Origin: CAVPOO01 sp963707015
Lineage (GTDB): Bacteria; Pseudomonadota; Gammaproteobacteria; Thiohalobacterales; Thiohalobacteraceae
DNA: 64,000 bases
Direction of reading: 5' to 3'
NCBI GenBank assembly: GCA_963707015.1
Contig: CAVPOO010000004.1
Coordinates: forward strand, 124,001-188,000
The notes beneath the pieces are model-generated. The model ran no database searches. It had not been told where the DNA came from and saw only the letters and a program-made list of their open reading frames with translations. Positions 1-8,214 of this stretch are shown here, piece after piece; position 1 is the first letter of the stretch, and each line of letters begins with the position of its first letter. Position numbers and translations under genes: made by a program.

Positions 1-1644
1 CCGCGCAGCTGTGAACTCGACGGCGAAGGGCGCGCCACGCAGGGTTCCCTTTGCGGTGCCTGACAGTGCCTTTCCTGCGGGTACCGTCAGAGCCAGCGCC
101 TCCAGGTTGAGGTCGACCGGCCGACCACCGGCGACATGACCGTATGAGAGCGCGGCGCCGGTCAGGTTCAGATCCATGGCAAGTCCGTTCAGGAAATCCG
201 GCGCGCCGTTCCTGCCGGCGGCGGCCTGGAACTCGAGGCGGCCGATCACACCGCGGATGCCCTGGCTGCCCGTGAGACCCTCAGTGAACCTTTCCGCCCT
301 GGCGTTCCTGGCCGTCAGCGCAAGTGTCAGCTCGGGCCCCTCATTCTGCCTCGCCAGGACCAGCTTTCCGCGGAAGGGCACCTCGGCGATCTTCAGGCTC
401 AGGGGCGCGGTCAGCCGCCCATCGCGCGCGGAAAGCGTCAGTTCGGCATCACGTATCGGGATCGGCACGTGCAGGATCTTCCGGATGCGGACCCCTGCAT
501 CGACAGCGACGGTGTCAAGCCAGTCCGGAACCGGCGCCGGACCTTGCGGCTGCAGCTCCCCCGCGCGGCGCTGAAGAGATGACTCTCCTGTGTCGGGCCC
601 TGTGACGGCAGCGAACAGGGGCGCGGCGTCGAGCTCGGAGACGCGCAGCTCGCTGGTGATACGCGGTGGTTCTTCGTCCAGACGTGCGGACACCCGCCCC
701 TCCAGCACGGTTTGCCCAATACTGGCCACGAGCTCCGTGAGGTCCAGACCGGCATCTGAAACCGCCAGCCGGCCACGCATCACAGACGCTTCGCTGGCGG
801 GCAACCGGTCACGGTCATCCGACCATGCGGCCTGCAGCTCGAATTCCATGGCCAGCGTGGACGCCTGACGGGGTGCGTGCAGGTTACCGTCCAGCGTGAG
901 GGTCGCCTCCGCAAAGCGCGTGGTAACGTGCAGCGGCCAGGGCTCGGCCGACGCCAGCAGCGCCGACAAGGTCCCGCCGGTGAGGTTTGCAACATAGGCC
1001 TGTTGCCGAACAGAGCCGCGCAGCAGCAGATGCAAGGGCCGCTCGCTCAGGGCGCCCCCGCTGAGTTCGTCAAATCTGAACTGATAACGCCGATCCGTCC
1101 TGGCATCCGTGTAAGTCAGCAGGATGTTGCGCAACGACACATGCTGCAGTTCCCGCTGCCGGATGACCGGCGTTGTGCCTTCCGGCGGCACCCCGGCCTG
1201 CGCGCGTTCGGCAGGTGCCAGCGCTTCTGCAGGCCGCCAGTTCCGTGAACCGTCCGTACGGGTTTGCAGGTGGATGCGGACGTCCTGGATTCGAAGCCTG
1301 ACGATGTGAAGCCTGCCGCCCAGCAAGGCCGTGAGACCAAGCGATGCATCGGCCCGCTTGGCCCGCAGCAGATCTGCGCCACCCCGGTCCCCGGGGTCGC
1401 CGATGCGCACGCCCCGCACGATGATGACCGGCCGGAGCGTGGGCCGCAGCGCTATCGATCCGCCGATGCGGACTTCCCGGCCGAGCGACTCGGATGCCGC
1501 GCTTTCCAGCGAATCCCGCAGGGCATCGAGCGGAATCGATACCCCCACGGCCAGCACGGTCAACCAGACGATGCTCAACCCGGCGAGCACAGTGCCCAGA
1601 AACGCGCCAATTCGCCGGCTCACGTTCCACGAGCTGTTGTTCAT
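1..1644 (-). CDS. AsmA family protein (3' end outside window)
   Basis: An uninterrupted minus-strand frame of 548 codons runs from an ATG at 1644 to the window edge with no stop, so only the N-terminal part is seen. Residues about 12-33 form one membrane anchor (FLGTVLAGLSIVWLTVLAVG), followed by the AsmA-type opening: LESAASESLGREVRIGG, then a conserved P-rich strand and 'VRIGDPGDRGGADLLRAKRA'. The rest is beta-rich and repetitive, as in AsmA/TamB-like proteins that span the periplasm and are linked to lipid transport and outer-membrane homeostasis. AsmA proteins are usually 600-1000 residues, so a substantial C-terminal part is likely missing from view. No partner gene is visible on this side. 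Family call is from recognisable architecture, the function is inference. Confidence 0.8.
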   Translation of the reverse strand, partial: MNNSSWNVSRRIGAFLGTVLAGLSIVWLTVLAVGVSIPLDALRDSLESAASESLGREVRIGGSIALRPTLRPVIIVRGVRIGDPGDRGGADLLRAKRADASLGLTALLGGRLHIVRLRIQDVRIHLQTRTDGSRNWRPAEALAPAERAQAGVPPEGTTPVIRQRELQHVSLRNILLTYTDARTDRRYQFRFDELSGGALSERPLHLLLRGSVRQQAYVANLTGGTLSALLASAEPWPLHVTTRFAEATLTLDGNLHAPRQASTLAMEFELQAAWSDDRDRLPASEASVMRGRLAVSDAGLDLTELVASIGQTVLEGRVSARLDEEPPRITSELRVSELDAAPLFAAVTGPDTGESSLQRRAGELQPQGPAPVPDWLDTVAVDAGVRIRKILHVPIPIRDAELTLSARDGRLTAPLSLKIAEVPFRGKLVLARQNEGPELTLALTARNARAERFTEGLTGSQGIRGVIGRLEFQAAAGRNGAPDFLNGLAMDLNLTGAALSYGHVAGGRPVDLNLEALALTVPAGKALSGTAKGTLRGAPFAVEFTAAR

Positions 1645-1849
1645 CGAACCGGCACTCCGCAGCGCATAATGGGCAGGAGGATAGGAACCCCACTGCCCGC
1701 TTACCAGCGACTGCGTCGCATCTCGCGCCGCGCCCCCTCGCTCCTACCGCATCGTCTCTGGCCTGGCCGCGGCGTTACGGAACGCTTCGGACTGCAAGGG
1801 CGACGGCATAACCGAAGGATCAACGCCTGAATCTGCCTGCGTGCGGCCC

Positions 1850-2186
1850 TCCCAGCTCGCCGCCTTCCTGCATACTCTCACGCGCGAGCGACCACTGGGG
1901 CTGCACGACACGACCATCGGTTTCAATCACGTACGCAAGGTGGTGGTGATGGAGGAACTCGGGGAGGTCGTGCGCCATAGCGAAGTCCTGCAGACTGCGG
2001 TAGGGTTTCGCGGGACGGTTGCCATCGGCTTCTCGTCGCCGTCCTCGGCCTGCAACCTCAAGGTGATCTGCGATCAGCCCACCGACGAGCACAAACGGGG
2101 TGAATTCCCCGGCGTCGACGGGGTGCCCGCCAAGTACAGCCAGGTACACGAGATCAATCGCACCGGCAGCATGCTCGACAATGTCG
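1850..2186 (+). pseudogene. Partial duplicate of aceK (central fragment)
   Basis: This stretch is a diverged copy of the central part of the full aceK at 6309-8120 (matching about 7188-7524). Long blocks are identical, such as GFRGTVAIGFSSPSS and HEINRTGSMLDN at the protein level. It has no start region, stops matching just after the codons for MLDN, and carries substitutions at conserved places (Y to C before NLKVI, R to C after). It is therefore a dead fragment from an ectopic duplication or a second, eroded aceK. The frame is still open, which by itself does not argue for expression. Confidence 0.85.
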
Positions 2187-2285
2187 TTATCGCCCAACCA
2201 CAACCAGTCGGCTTTGCTGGTCGGGTGGCAACATTAAGCACCAATGCAAGTTCTAAGCTCCGGAGAAACCGTGGTCTGTCCCCTA

Positions 2286-2664
2286 TAGAAAACTTCGACT
2301 CCGGGAGTCCGTCTGCAGAAGCCACTGGCTGGCGGACCTGATCGATGAAACTCTCCGGCAGGATACGGGTGCCATCCCAGAACCCGCGACGCAGATACAA
2401 GTAGCCAACGCGAGCCATCGCATCGACGGATGCGCTGATACCGGATCCGAACTCGCGTCGTTTGATACCATTTATGGTATCGCCCCGATAGGCATTTTTG
2501 CGCCAGACCAGGTCCGTTGTACGAATACCCAGCTTGGAAAACACACGATCGAACATGACGCTATTGAGATCAGTACCGAATATCGCCGTGAGCACGTCTG
2601 CCAACCAGTTGGCGCCGCCGTCGCTATAGGACCACGTAGTGCCCGGTTGATAAAGCAGGCTCAC
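2286..2664 (-). pseudogene. Fragment of a class C beta-lactamase-like serine hydrolase
   Basis: The minus-strand frame reads QPGTTWSYSDGGANWLADVL, which resembles the YxN-type region of serine hydrolases of the beta-lactamase/penicillin-binding class (Tyr-Ser-Asp here), then 'FGSGISASVDAMARVGYLYL' and 'WDGTRILPESFIDQVRQP', both typical of the C-terminal half of that family. The SxxK nucleophile region is absent upstream and the downstream part runs into unrelated sequence and then antisense across the aceK fragment. So both ends are lost and no catalytic protein can be made. Confidence 0.7.
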
Positions 2665-2811
2665 AAACTATCAATTGGATTACATCAGGCAACCCGGAAG
2701 GCCCGGACCCCGCACTTGGAAGGCGTAATGGACTGGCACGCCACCCCCCGGGAGCTAAAAAGCTGACCCTGTATCCATGGCGGTCTGGTTCTCCTGACTG
2801 CCTGAACAGAT

Positions 2812-2970
2812 TCACTTCCCGTATCGCTTCAGGGCGCGTTCAGCAACCACCGCGACAATCAGGTAAATCGCGAGAAAGGCCAGGAATCGAAGCGAGAACC
2901 CGAGCCAGGACAGCAACGGCAGGGCGAAGTACGCCACGATGGCGGCAAGCAGTCCAGGCAGGAGGCGCAT
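2812..2970 (-). CDS. Small two-TM membrane protein, 52 aa
   Basis: A short frame encodes 52 residues with two hydrophobic stretches (about residues 4-22 and 27-44: LLPGLLAAIVAYFALPLL and FLAFLAIYLIVAVVAE) and a basic tail ALKRYGK. A strong ribosome site GGAAGG lies 7 bases before the ATG, inside the last codons of the integrase remnant that ends 3 bases upstream, so translation may once have been coupled to it. No family is recognised. Because the host integrase is dead, the gene may be a passenger of a lost island. Expression is likely from the ribosome site but unproven. Confidence 0.55.
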   Translation of the reverse strand: MRLLPGLLAAIVAYFALPLLSWLGFSLRFLAFLAIYLIVAVVAERALKRYGK

Positions 2971-2972
2971 GC

Positions 2973-3107
2973 TCAATCCTTCCAGAACCCGTTGAAGCGA
3001 TCAGGCGCCAGCTCCGTATATCCGACCGTGTGCTGCATGTTCTTGTGTCCCATCTAATGCTGAATTGTTCTGGTGCCTTGCCCTTCATTGGCGAGTTTAA
3101 ATCCGCC
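2973..3107 (-). pseudogene. C-terminal remnant of a tyrosine recombinase (phage-type integrase) with internal stop
   Basis: The frame reads FKLANEGQGTRTIQH, then a TAG stop, then MGHKNMQHTVGYTELAPD and FNGFWKD. This is the C-terminal end of a phage-type integrase, with the conserved G-H-K/R-N-I-Q-H-T-x-x-Y-T segment holding the second histidine and the catalytic tyrosine region. The codon before MGHK is TAG where the family has an aromatic residue, and everything upstream of FKLAN is gone. The gene is inactive. It marks a former integration event in the fragment-rich zone at 1.6-3.1 kb. Confidence 0.8.
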
Positions 3108-3130
3108 TAAACTGCCTAAACTGCCTGAAT
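3105..3130. repeat. Short tandem repeat, 9-bp unit GCCTAAACT
   Basis: Two perfect copies of GCCTAAACT and a third partial copy (GCCTGAAT) sit exactly where the integrase homology breaks off. It could be the scar of the deletion that removed the integrase body. Confidence 0.7.
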
Positions 3131-3328
3131 CGCTGTTTCGTGAAAATAGCGGCGCCTCCAGCCTCTGAGGGCCAAACCGAAGCGATGAATCAAGGTTACC
3201 GCGCCGGTGTGAACGGTCCGGGTTGCTTGTTCAGACTTCTTGATCAAATGCGCGACGATGACGCGGTAGACGACACTGAGCCCTTGCTCCATGATCTCTC
3301 AGCGCGACTGATCGCGCAACAGCGCCTG

Positions 3329-3976
3329 TCACGACCAGAGACTGAGCGGTGGGTCATTGGCCACGGATCGCAGGATATCGCTGCGCGATACGAGCCCGGT
3401 GAGCACATCCCGCTCGTCGACGATCGGTACGGCACTCAGCTGGTAACGCAGCATCACATTTGCGATACGGCGCACGTCGGTTACCGGGTCCGCGGTGATC
3501 ACTTCCGCAGACATAACATCCGCCACGGTCTTACCGCGCACATAGCTGACTTGCGCGTCATCGATAAGCAGAAAACGCAGCAGGTCGCGTTCCGATACAA
3601 TTCCCACAATCCGTTGCCGCTCATCCAGCACCGGAAGCTGATGGTAGTCGCGGTCACGCATCTGCTCCCAGGCAGAGACGATATCCAGCGTGAGCTGCAC
3701 GCTGGCCACCGGGCTGCTCATGATCTGGTGAGCATGCAGAATCGCCTCCCGTTCCGTGAGGTGCAGCATCTCCCGGTAAGCCTGCCTGGCCTTGACTGAC
3801 ACCGGAAAGTTGGCAGGCGTGTGGCCGTTGGCCTGCTCGGCTCGCTGTTGCAGCGCCTGTTCCCCGTCTTGCGGCCGAAGCCAGGCCCTGTGGCTGGCTT
3901 GCGTCTCGCGGATCTCTTGCAGGTGCTCCAGGGTATTTCTGAAACGTCTTCCCTGGATGTCGTAAATTGCGAACAT
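3329..3976 (-). CDS. Tandem CBS-domain protein
   Basis: 215 residues. The N-terminal 85 residues are hydrophilic and of unknown role. Residues about 86-205 hold two CBS motifs: MSSPVASVQLTLDIVSAWEQM with LPVLDERQRIVGIVSERDLL, and MSAEVITADPVTDVRRIANVM with VPIVDERDVLTGLVSRSDIL. Paired CBS domains form a Bateman module that binds adenosine ligands such as AMP, ATP or S-adenosylmethionine and serves as an energy sensor. It is the last gene of an operon, starting 13 bases after the eRF1-like gene, so it probably acts with that protein or with the BI-1 membrane protein. Its direct output is unknown since no effector domain is attached. Confidence 0.85.
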   Translation of the reverse strand: MFAIYDIQGRRFRNTLEHLQEIRETQASHRAWLRPQDGEQALQQRAEQANGHTPANFPVSVKARQAYREMLHLTEREAILHAHQIMSSPVASVQLTLDIVSAWEQMRDRDYHQLPVLDERQRIVGIVSERDLLRFLLIDDAQVSYVRGKTVADVMSAEVITADPVTDVRRIANVMLRYQLSAVPIVDERDVLTGLVSRSDILRSVANDPPLSLWS

Positions 3977-3989
3977 CTTTCGGTTTCAC

Positions 3990-5204
3990 TTAGCCCGCGG
4001 CAGCAACTGCATGGGACGTCTCTTTGCGGCTGAGATGGCTGCGCAGCAGGCAGCCGACGCCACCCAGTGCCTTCAGCGCGTCGCACTCTTGCACCACTTC
4101 CACCGGGCACCTGGACTGCGCAGCCAGGCGCATCAGGGCTTCCTTGATGTCCAGTGGCCGAACGGCTTCTTTACCGCAGCACGGGCATGCCGACGCCTCG
4201 GGGACTTCGGTGCGAATGGTTTTGCAGGCGGTGCAGATCCAGCCGGGATCCGGCTGATAATCATTGAGCATGACGAGTGTGTCGACGTCACCCCAACGCA
4301 ATGCGTCCAATGTGGCGGTGGTACCCGCTACCGCCAGATCCTGGCTGCACAGCCCTTCGATAAGGCGTTGGGCAAGCGTGCGCGACTCCTGCTCTTCGTG
4401 TTCAACAAAGCGGGCGAGCGTTGCCATGACGACATCTGCCTGCTGATCGGCCTGGTCCGCGGGGACCAGTTCTACCAGCTTCCTTGCCAGATAATTGGGC
4501 AGGGCCTGGCGTACGTGCCGGGTTATCTCGGGATCGCCGGCCAGGATGAGGTGTGTATGAGCACCCGACCGCATCAGTTGCTGGAGAATAGCGATCTTTC
4601 CGTGCACAAAACGGTCGCCGCGATGTGACTGGTTGACCTGGTAGTGGGGTCGGGACCATTCCTTTCCCACTCGGGTGCGCAGTTCTGGCTCGTTTATCCA
4701 GGCGCGGATGGTGGCAGCCCCCAGGTTCACCTCCAGGATGCAGGCGCGGTCCGGCATGGCGTGCAACAGCAGATAGTGGTGGTAATTGTCCTTGAGTTCC
4801 ACCAGGTGATAGATGTTGGGTGTAGGATAGACAGCGATCCAGTTCGGGAGCGGAGCAGCAAACTGCATGGGCAGCATGAAGCTTCCCCCGAAGTTGCCGC
4901 GCACGAAGATCGCCACCCCTTTTGCCTGTGGTAGCAGATTGGCGGTCATCCAGTCCTCGATGCTGGTCAATGCTTGCTCGAGGTCGGCGAGGTCGTTGCC
5001 CTTGAGAATGCGCCGCAGTGTTCTGGCTCGTTCTTCCAGCACGTCGCGCCAGCCGCTTGGCCCGTTTTCAAGGCTAAAATAGCAACTGATGAACGGTGCA
5101 TCGGTCTCTTCCACACCGGCCAGCACGCTGATGTGCTGTTTCAATTCCTCGAGTGTCGTCAGATGGCTCATGCGCGTATCCGTCTGTGCTGCGGCAATCA
5201 TCAT
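3990..5204 (-). CDS. Bacterial archaeo-eukaryotic release factor-like protein (baeRF) with C-terminal zinc ribbon
   Basis: 404 residues. The N-terminal part (PFISCYFSLENG, about 37-48) and the segment CILEVNLGAATIRAWINEPE (155-174) match the eRF1-like baeRF fold; the loop that corresponds to the GGQ peptidyl-hydrolysis loop reads GKEWSRPHYQ (180-189). Residues 217-248 (THLILAGDPEITRH then LPNYLARKLVEL) are the L30e-like eRF1 domain 3. The C-terminus has a zinc ribbon with CTAC (324-327) and CPCCGK (340-345). Relatives are thought to act on stalled or hibernating ribosomes. The ATG overlaps the BI-1 stop by four bases (ATGA), indicating coupled translation. A second ATG at 5171 is possible. 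Family assignment is good, activity is inference. Confidence 0.75.
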   Translation of the reverse strand: MMIAAAQTDTRMSHLTTLEELKQHISVLAGVEETDAPFISCYFSLENGPSGWRDVLEERARTLRRILKGNDLADLEQALTSIEDWMTANLLPQAKGVAIFVRGNFGGSFMLPMQFAAPLPNWIAVYPTPNIYHLVELKDNYHHYLLLHAMPDRACILEVNLGAATIRAWINEPELRTRVGKEWSRPHYQVNQSHRGDRFVHGKIAILQQLMRSGAHTHLILAGDPEITRHVRQALPNYLARKLVELVPADQADQQADVVMATLARFVEHEEQESRTLAQRLIEGLCSQDLAVAGTTATLDALRWGDVDTLVMLNDYQPDPGWICTACKTIRTEVPEASACPCCGKEAVRPLDIKEALMRLAAQSRCPVEVVQECDALKALGGVGCLLRSHLSRKETSHAVAAAG

Positions 5205-5872
5205 TCTTCACCGTTCATGAAGCCCAGCAGGTGCAGCAGGCTGGTGAACATGTTGAAGATCGAGACATACAGGGTCACGGTAGCCATGATGTAGTTGCTC
5301 TCGCCGCCGTGGATGATGTTGCTGGTCTCGTAGAGGATGAGCCCCGCCATCAACAGCACAAACATGGCTGAAACCGCCAGGGATAAGCCGGGCATGTCGA
5401 ACAACACCGCGCCCAGCCCGGCGAGGAAGGCCACCAGAATGCCCACCATCAGGAATCCACCCATGAAGCTGAAGTCCTGGCGCGTGGTCAGCGCGTAGGC
5501 GGACAAGCCGAGGAAGATCACGCCGGTGGCGCCCATGGCGGTCATCACCACCTGGCCTCCGTTGGGCACGGCCAGATAAGCGCTGAGAACTGGCCCCAGC
5601 GTGTAACCCATAAAGCCCGTTAAAGCGAATACGAAGGCCAGTCCGAGGGTGCTGTCACGGAACTTTGCGGTCAGGAACAACAATCCGAGGTAGCCGCCAA
5701 GGGTCAGCAGCAGTCCAGGGTGAGGCAGGTTCAGCGCCAGCGACACACCAGCGGCCAGTGCGCTGAACAGCAGCGTCATGGACAGCAAAGTATAGGTGTT
5801 GCGGATTACCTTGTTGGTCGATAAGGCGGCCGTTTCAGCGCGGACCGTCGTGTTGGCCATGTATGTACTCAT
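5201..5872 (-). CDS. BAX inhibitor-1 / YccA family membrane protein
   Basis: 223 residues with about seven membrane segments, beginning after a short polar N-terminus (VIRNTYTLLSMTLLFSALAA) and carrying the family signature region FALTGFMGYTLGPVLSAYL and the late segment AGLILYETSNIIHGGESNYI with its conserved acidic Glu and Asp-like positions, ending in a soluble tail. Members (YccA, YbhL, BsYetJ) are inner-membrane proteins; BsYetJ is a pH-dependent calcium leak channel and YccA modulates the FtsH protease. First gene of the three-gene operon with the eRF1-like and CBS proteins. A promoter-like element lies at 5987-6020. Confidence 0.92.
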   Translation of the reverse strand: MSTYMANTTVRAETAALSTNKVIRNTYTLLSMTLLFSALAAGVSLALNLPHPGLLLTLGGYLGLLFLTAKFRDSTLGLAFVFALTGFMGYTLGPVLSAYLAVPNGGQVVMTAMGATGVIFLGLSAYALTTRQDFSFMGGFLMVGILVAFLAGLGAVLFDMPGLSLAVSAMFVLLMAGLILYETSNIIHGGESNYIMATVTLYVSIFNMFTSLLHLLGFMNGEE

Positions 5873-6308
5873 CCCGGCTTCTCCTGTCGTCTTCAGTCAC
5901 GTCATTGCGGACTATCTGCCGATCGAAAACTTTCGAACTGCGATAGCTGCATTGCCAGCGGCCAGCTTAGTCGTTTTACGTAGCCGGTAAAATACGATTA
6001 TATCCGTCATTATATTCGGAAAAACCGAAGTTTCTGAGTATAAGCTGAGTTGCCCCCTCTCCTGCATCCATGCAGTCGTCGGCATCGCGTTCCAGCTCGA
6101 CTTCCCCCGAGTGGCTGTCTCCCCTGTTCACCGATCGCGTTCGGCTATTCTTGAACTCGCCGCCTCCCTGTACTCGGGCTGCGATTTCGGGCCTGAGGCT
6201 GTCCTCGCTCCGCCGCCCCGGTTCACCGGCTTGTTCTGACCGGCTACAGACAGTACCCTCAAAGAACCGGGATGATCAGAGGCTTCCCCAGACGGGTGAT
6301 GTAGCGCC
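5873..6308. other. Divergent intergenic region, BI-1 operon / aceK
   Basis: 436 bases without a gene. It holds the promoter-like element at 5987-6020 directed at the BI-1 operon. Nothing clear is seen in 6030-6308; the aceK promoter must lie there but no good -35/-10 pair stands out. Confidence 0.5.
5987..6020 (-). promoter_or_regulatory. Promoter-like element of the BI-1 operon, shared with oxyR
   Basis: On the minus strand this reads ...TATAATCGTATTTTAC. The 16 bases match those before oxyR (14844-14859, plus strand) with one difference (TATAAT against TATGAT). TATAAT at 5997-6002 is a good -10 box, but no -35 consensus is seen, which would fit an activated promoter. An inverted half, CGTTTTAC, lies just downstream at 5972-5979. 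It starts about 125 bases before the BI-1 start codon. Confidence 0.45.
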
Positions 6309-8120
6309 TTGGACGAACACATTGCGAAGGCAGCCAGCGGCGACGCGTCGAGCGAGCTGTATCTTATCGATCTGATCCGTCGCGCCAGGAGCGATGCGGA
6401 GAAGGCCCGGCTCACCGCGAAGTGGATTCTGCAGGAGTTCGAGGTCTATTACCTGGACTCTCGTGCCATCCCCGCGCTCGCGCAGCGCGCCTTCGAGGCC
6501 CGCGACCCCAAGACCTCGCTGGCCCTCAGCAAGAAACGCCTTTCCTTTTACCACGAGAGCGTCTATGAACTCGGCCCCCAGATCAAGGCCGTCTTTCCGC
6601 GGGTCGCCGCAGAGGAGTCCATCTGGTCGGAGGTGGAGGCCTGCTATATACCGCTGATCGAGGGGCGCTACGAGGCAGACCTCGCGTTCGCTTACCTGCA
6701 CTCCGTGAAACGCACGCTCAGCCTGGGCGAGTGGAAGCCAGTGGCCTACGACTTCGGAGAGCGGACCAACAGGGCCTCGGATTTGGGCACCAAGGTGTAT
6801 CGCAGCTTTCCCGTCGGCGGCGCCGTCACCGCCGGGGTCATCGCGCAGCTGCTCGCCATCCCGGGCTTCTCGGCGCCGTATCGTGATGCGCAGGGCGACG
6901 CCCGGCTCATCGCCGAACGCCTGAATCAGATACTCGCGCCTGAGCAGACGCCGTCGAACCGGGTCCGCACCATCGAGATGATCGATGGCGGCTTCTACCG
7001 CAACCGTGGCGCCTATCTCGGCGGGCGCATGGTTCTCGAATCGGGGCGGCTGATGCCGCTGGTGATCGCACTGCTCAACGAGCAAGAGGGCATCTACGCC
7101 GACGCGGTCATTCACCGCGAGGCCGACGTGCACAACCTGTTCAGCTCAACCCTCGCGCACTTTCACGTCACCAACCCCCACTACCACGAGCTCTCCGCCT
7201 TCCTCCACACCCTCATGCGCGAGCGGCCGCTGGGGCTGCACTACACGACCATCGGTTTCAATCACGTCGGCAAGGTGGCGGTGATGGAGGAGCTCGGCAA
7301 CGAGATCGAGCGCTACGGCGAAGTTCTGCAGACCGCCGTGGGCTTCCGCGGGACGGTTGCCATCGGCTTCTCGTCGCCGTCCTCGGCCTATAACCTCAAG
7401 GTGATCCGCGATCAAGCGACGGACCAGTACAAATGGGGCGAGTTTCCCGGCGTCGATCAGGTGCTCGGCAAGTACGGCCGGATACACGAGATCAATCGCA
7501 CCGGCAGCATGCTCGACAATGTCATCTATTTCAATACGAAACTCGACCGGTCCTGGTTCGACCCCGCCTTACTCCAGGAGCTGCGCGCGAAGGCCGGCGA
7601 AAGCGTCTTCCTGCAGGGCGACGATGTGGTGTTCAAATACCTCATCGTACAGCGGCGCATGACCCCCCTGCCGGTGTTCCTCGAGACCGCCTCGCCGGAG
7701 GATGCCGAGACCGCGGTCATCAATCTCGGGCACTGCATCAAGAACAACGCCGCGGCCAACATCTTCAACAAGGACCTCGACGGGCGCAACTACGGCGTCA
7801 GCCGTTTCCTGAAGGTCTTCCTCTACGACTACGATGCGCTGGAGTGCTTTACCGACGTCAAGATCCGGACCAATCTGGACCGGATCGAGGGTGAGGAAGA
7901 TATCCCGGACTGGTACTTCGAGGACGGCGTGATCTTTCTCCCCGAGGAGATGGAGGCGGGCTTGAGGATACCCAACCGGACCTTGCGCCGGGTCTTTCGC
8001 GAGGTGCATGGCGACCTGATGACCGTGACGTACTGGGAGCGACTGCAGAACGCTCTGCGCGCCGGCGAGGTGCCCAGCATCCGCACCTACCCCGAGGCCT
8101 GCGAGCTGCGGCGTCCCTGA
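6309..8120 (+). CDS. aceK: Isocitrate dehydrogenase kinase/phosphatase AceK
   Basis: 603 residues, close to the usual 570-600. AceK phosphorylates and dephosphorylates isocitrate dehydrogenase and so sets the split between the TCA cycle and glyoxylate shunt. The regulatory N-terminal half starts with LTAKWILQEFEVYYLDSR; the kinase-like half has the glycine-rich AVGFRGTVAIGFSSPSS, the nucleotide-binding lysine in NLKVIRDQ, the hinge FKYLIVQRRMTPLP, the catalytic-loop-like AAANIFNKDLDGRNYGVSRF and the metal-binding YDYDALECF. The start must lie after an in-frame TGA at 6297; TTG at 6309 is the only early choice and is unusual. No aceBA genes are adjacent. A partial duplicate lies at 1850-2186. 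Confidence 0.93.
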   Translation: MDEHIAKAASGDASSELYLIDLIRRARSDAEKARLTAKWILQEFEVYYLDSRAIPALAQRAFEARDPKTSLALSKKRLSFYHESVYELGPQIKAVFPRVAAEESIWSEVEACYIPLIEGRYEADLAFAYLHSVKRTLSLGEWKPVAYDFGERTNRASDLGTKVYRSFPVGGAVTAGVIAQLLAIPGFSAPYRDAQGDARLIAERLNQILAPEQTPSNRVRTIEMIDGGFYRNRGAYLGGRMVLESGRLMPLVIALLNEQEGIYADAVIHREADVHNLFSSTLAHFHVTNPHYHELSAFLHTLMRERPLGLHYTTIGFNHVGKVAVMEELGNEIERYGEVLQTAVGFRGTVAIGFSSPSSAYNLKVIRDQATDQYKWGEFPGVDQVLGKYGRIHEINRTGSMLDNVIYFNTKLDRSWFDPALLQELRAKAGESVFLQGDDVVFKYLIVQRRMTPLPVFLETASPEDAETAVINLGHCIKNNAAANIFNKDLDGRNYGVSRFLKVFLYDYDALECFTDVKIRTNLDRIEGEEDIPDWYFEDGVIFLPEEMEAGLRIPNRTLRRVFREVHGDLMTVTYWERLQNALRAGEVPSIRTYPEACELRRP

Positions 8121-8214
8121 CACGTGCGGCGCGCATGGGCGCTGCCGGATCACCGGTCTATTGCGGAAAGTGGGCTCTACAGGCTGCCGGCGTCAGACGC
8201 CCCGCGCGGTCGGA

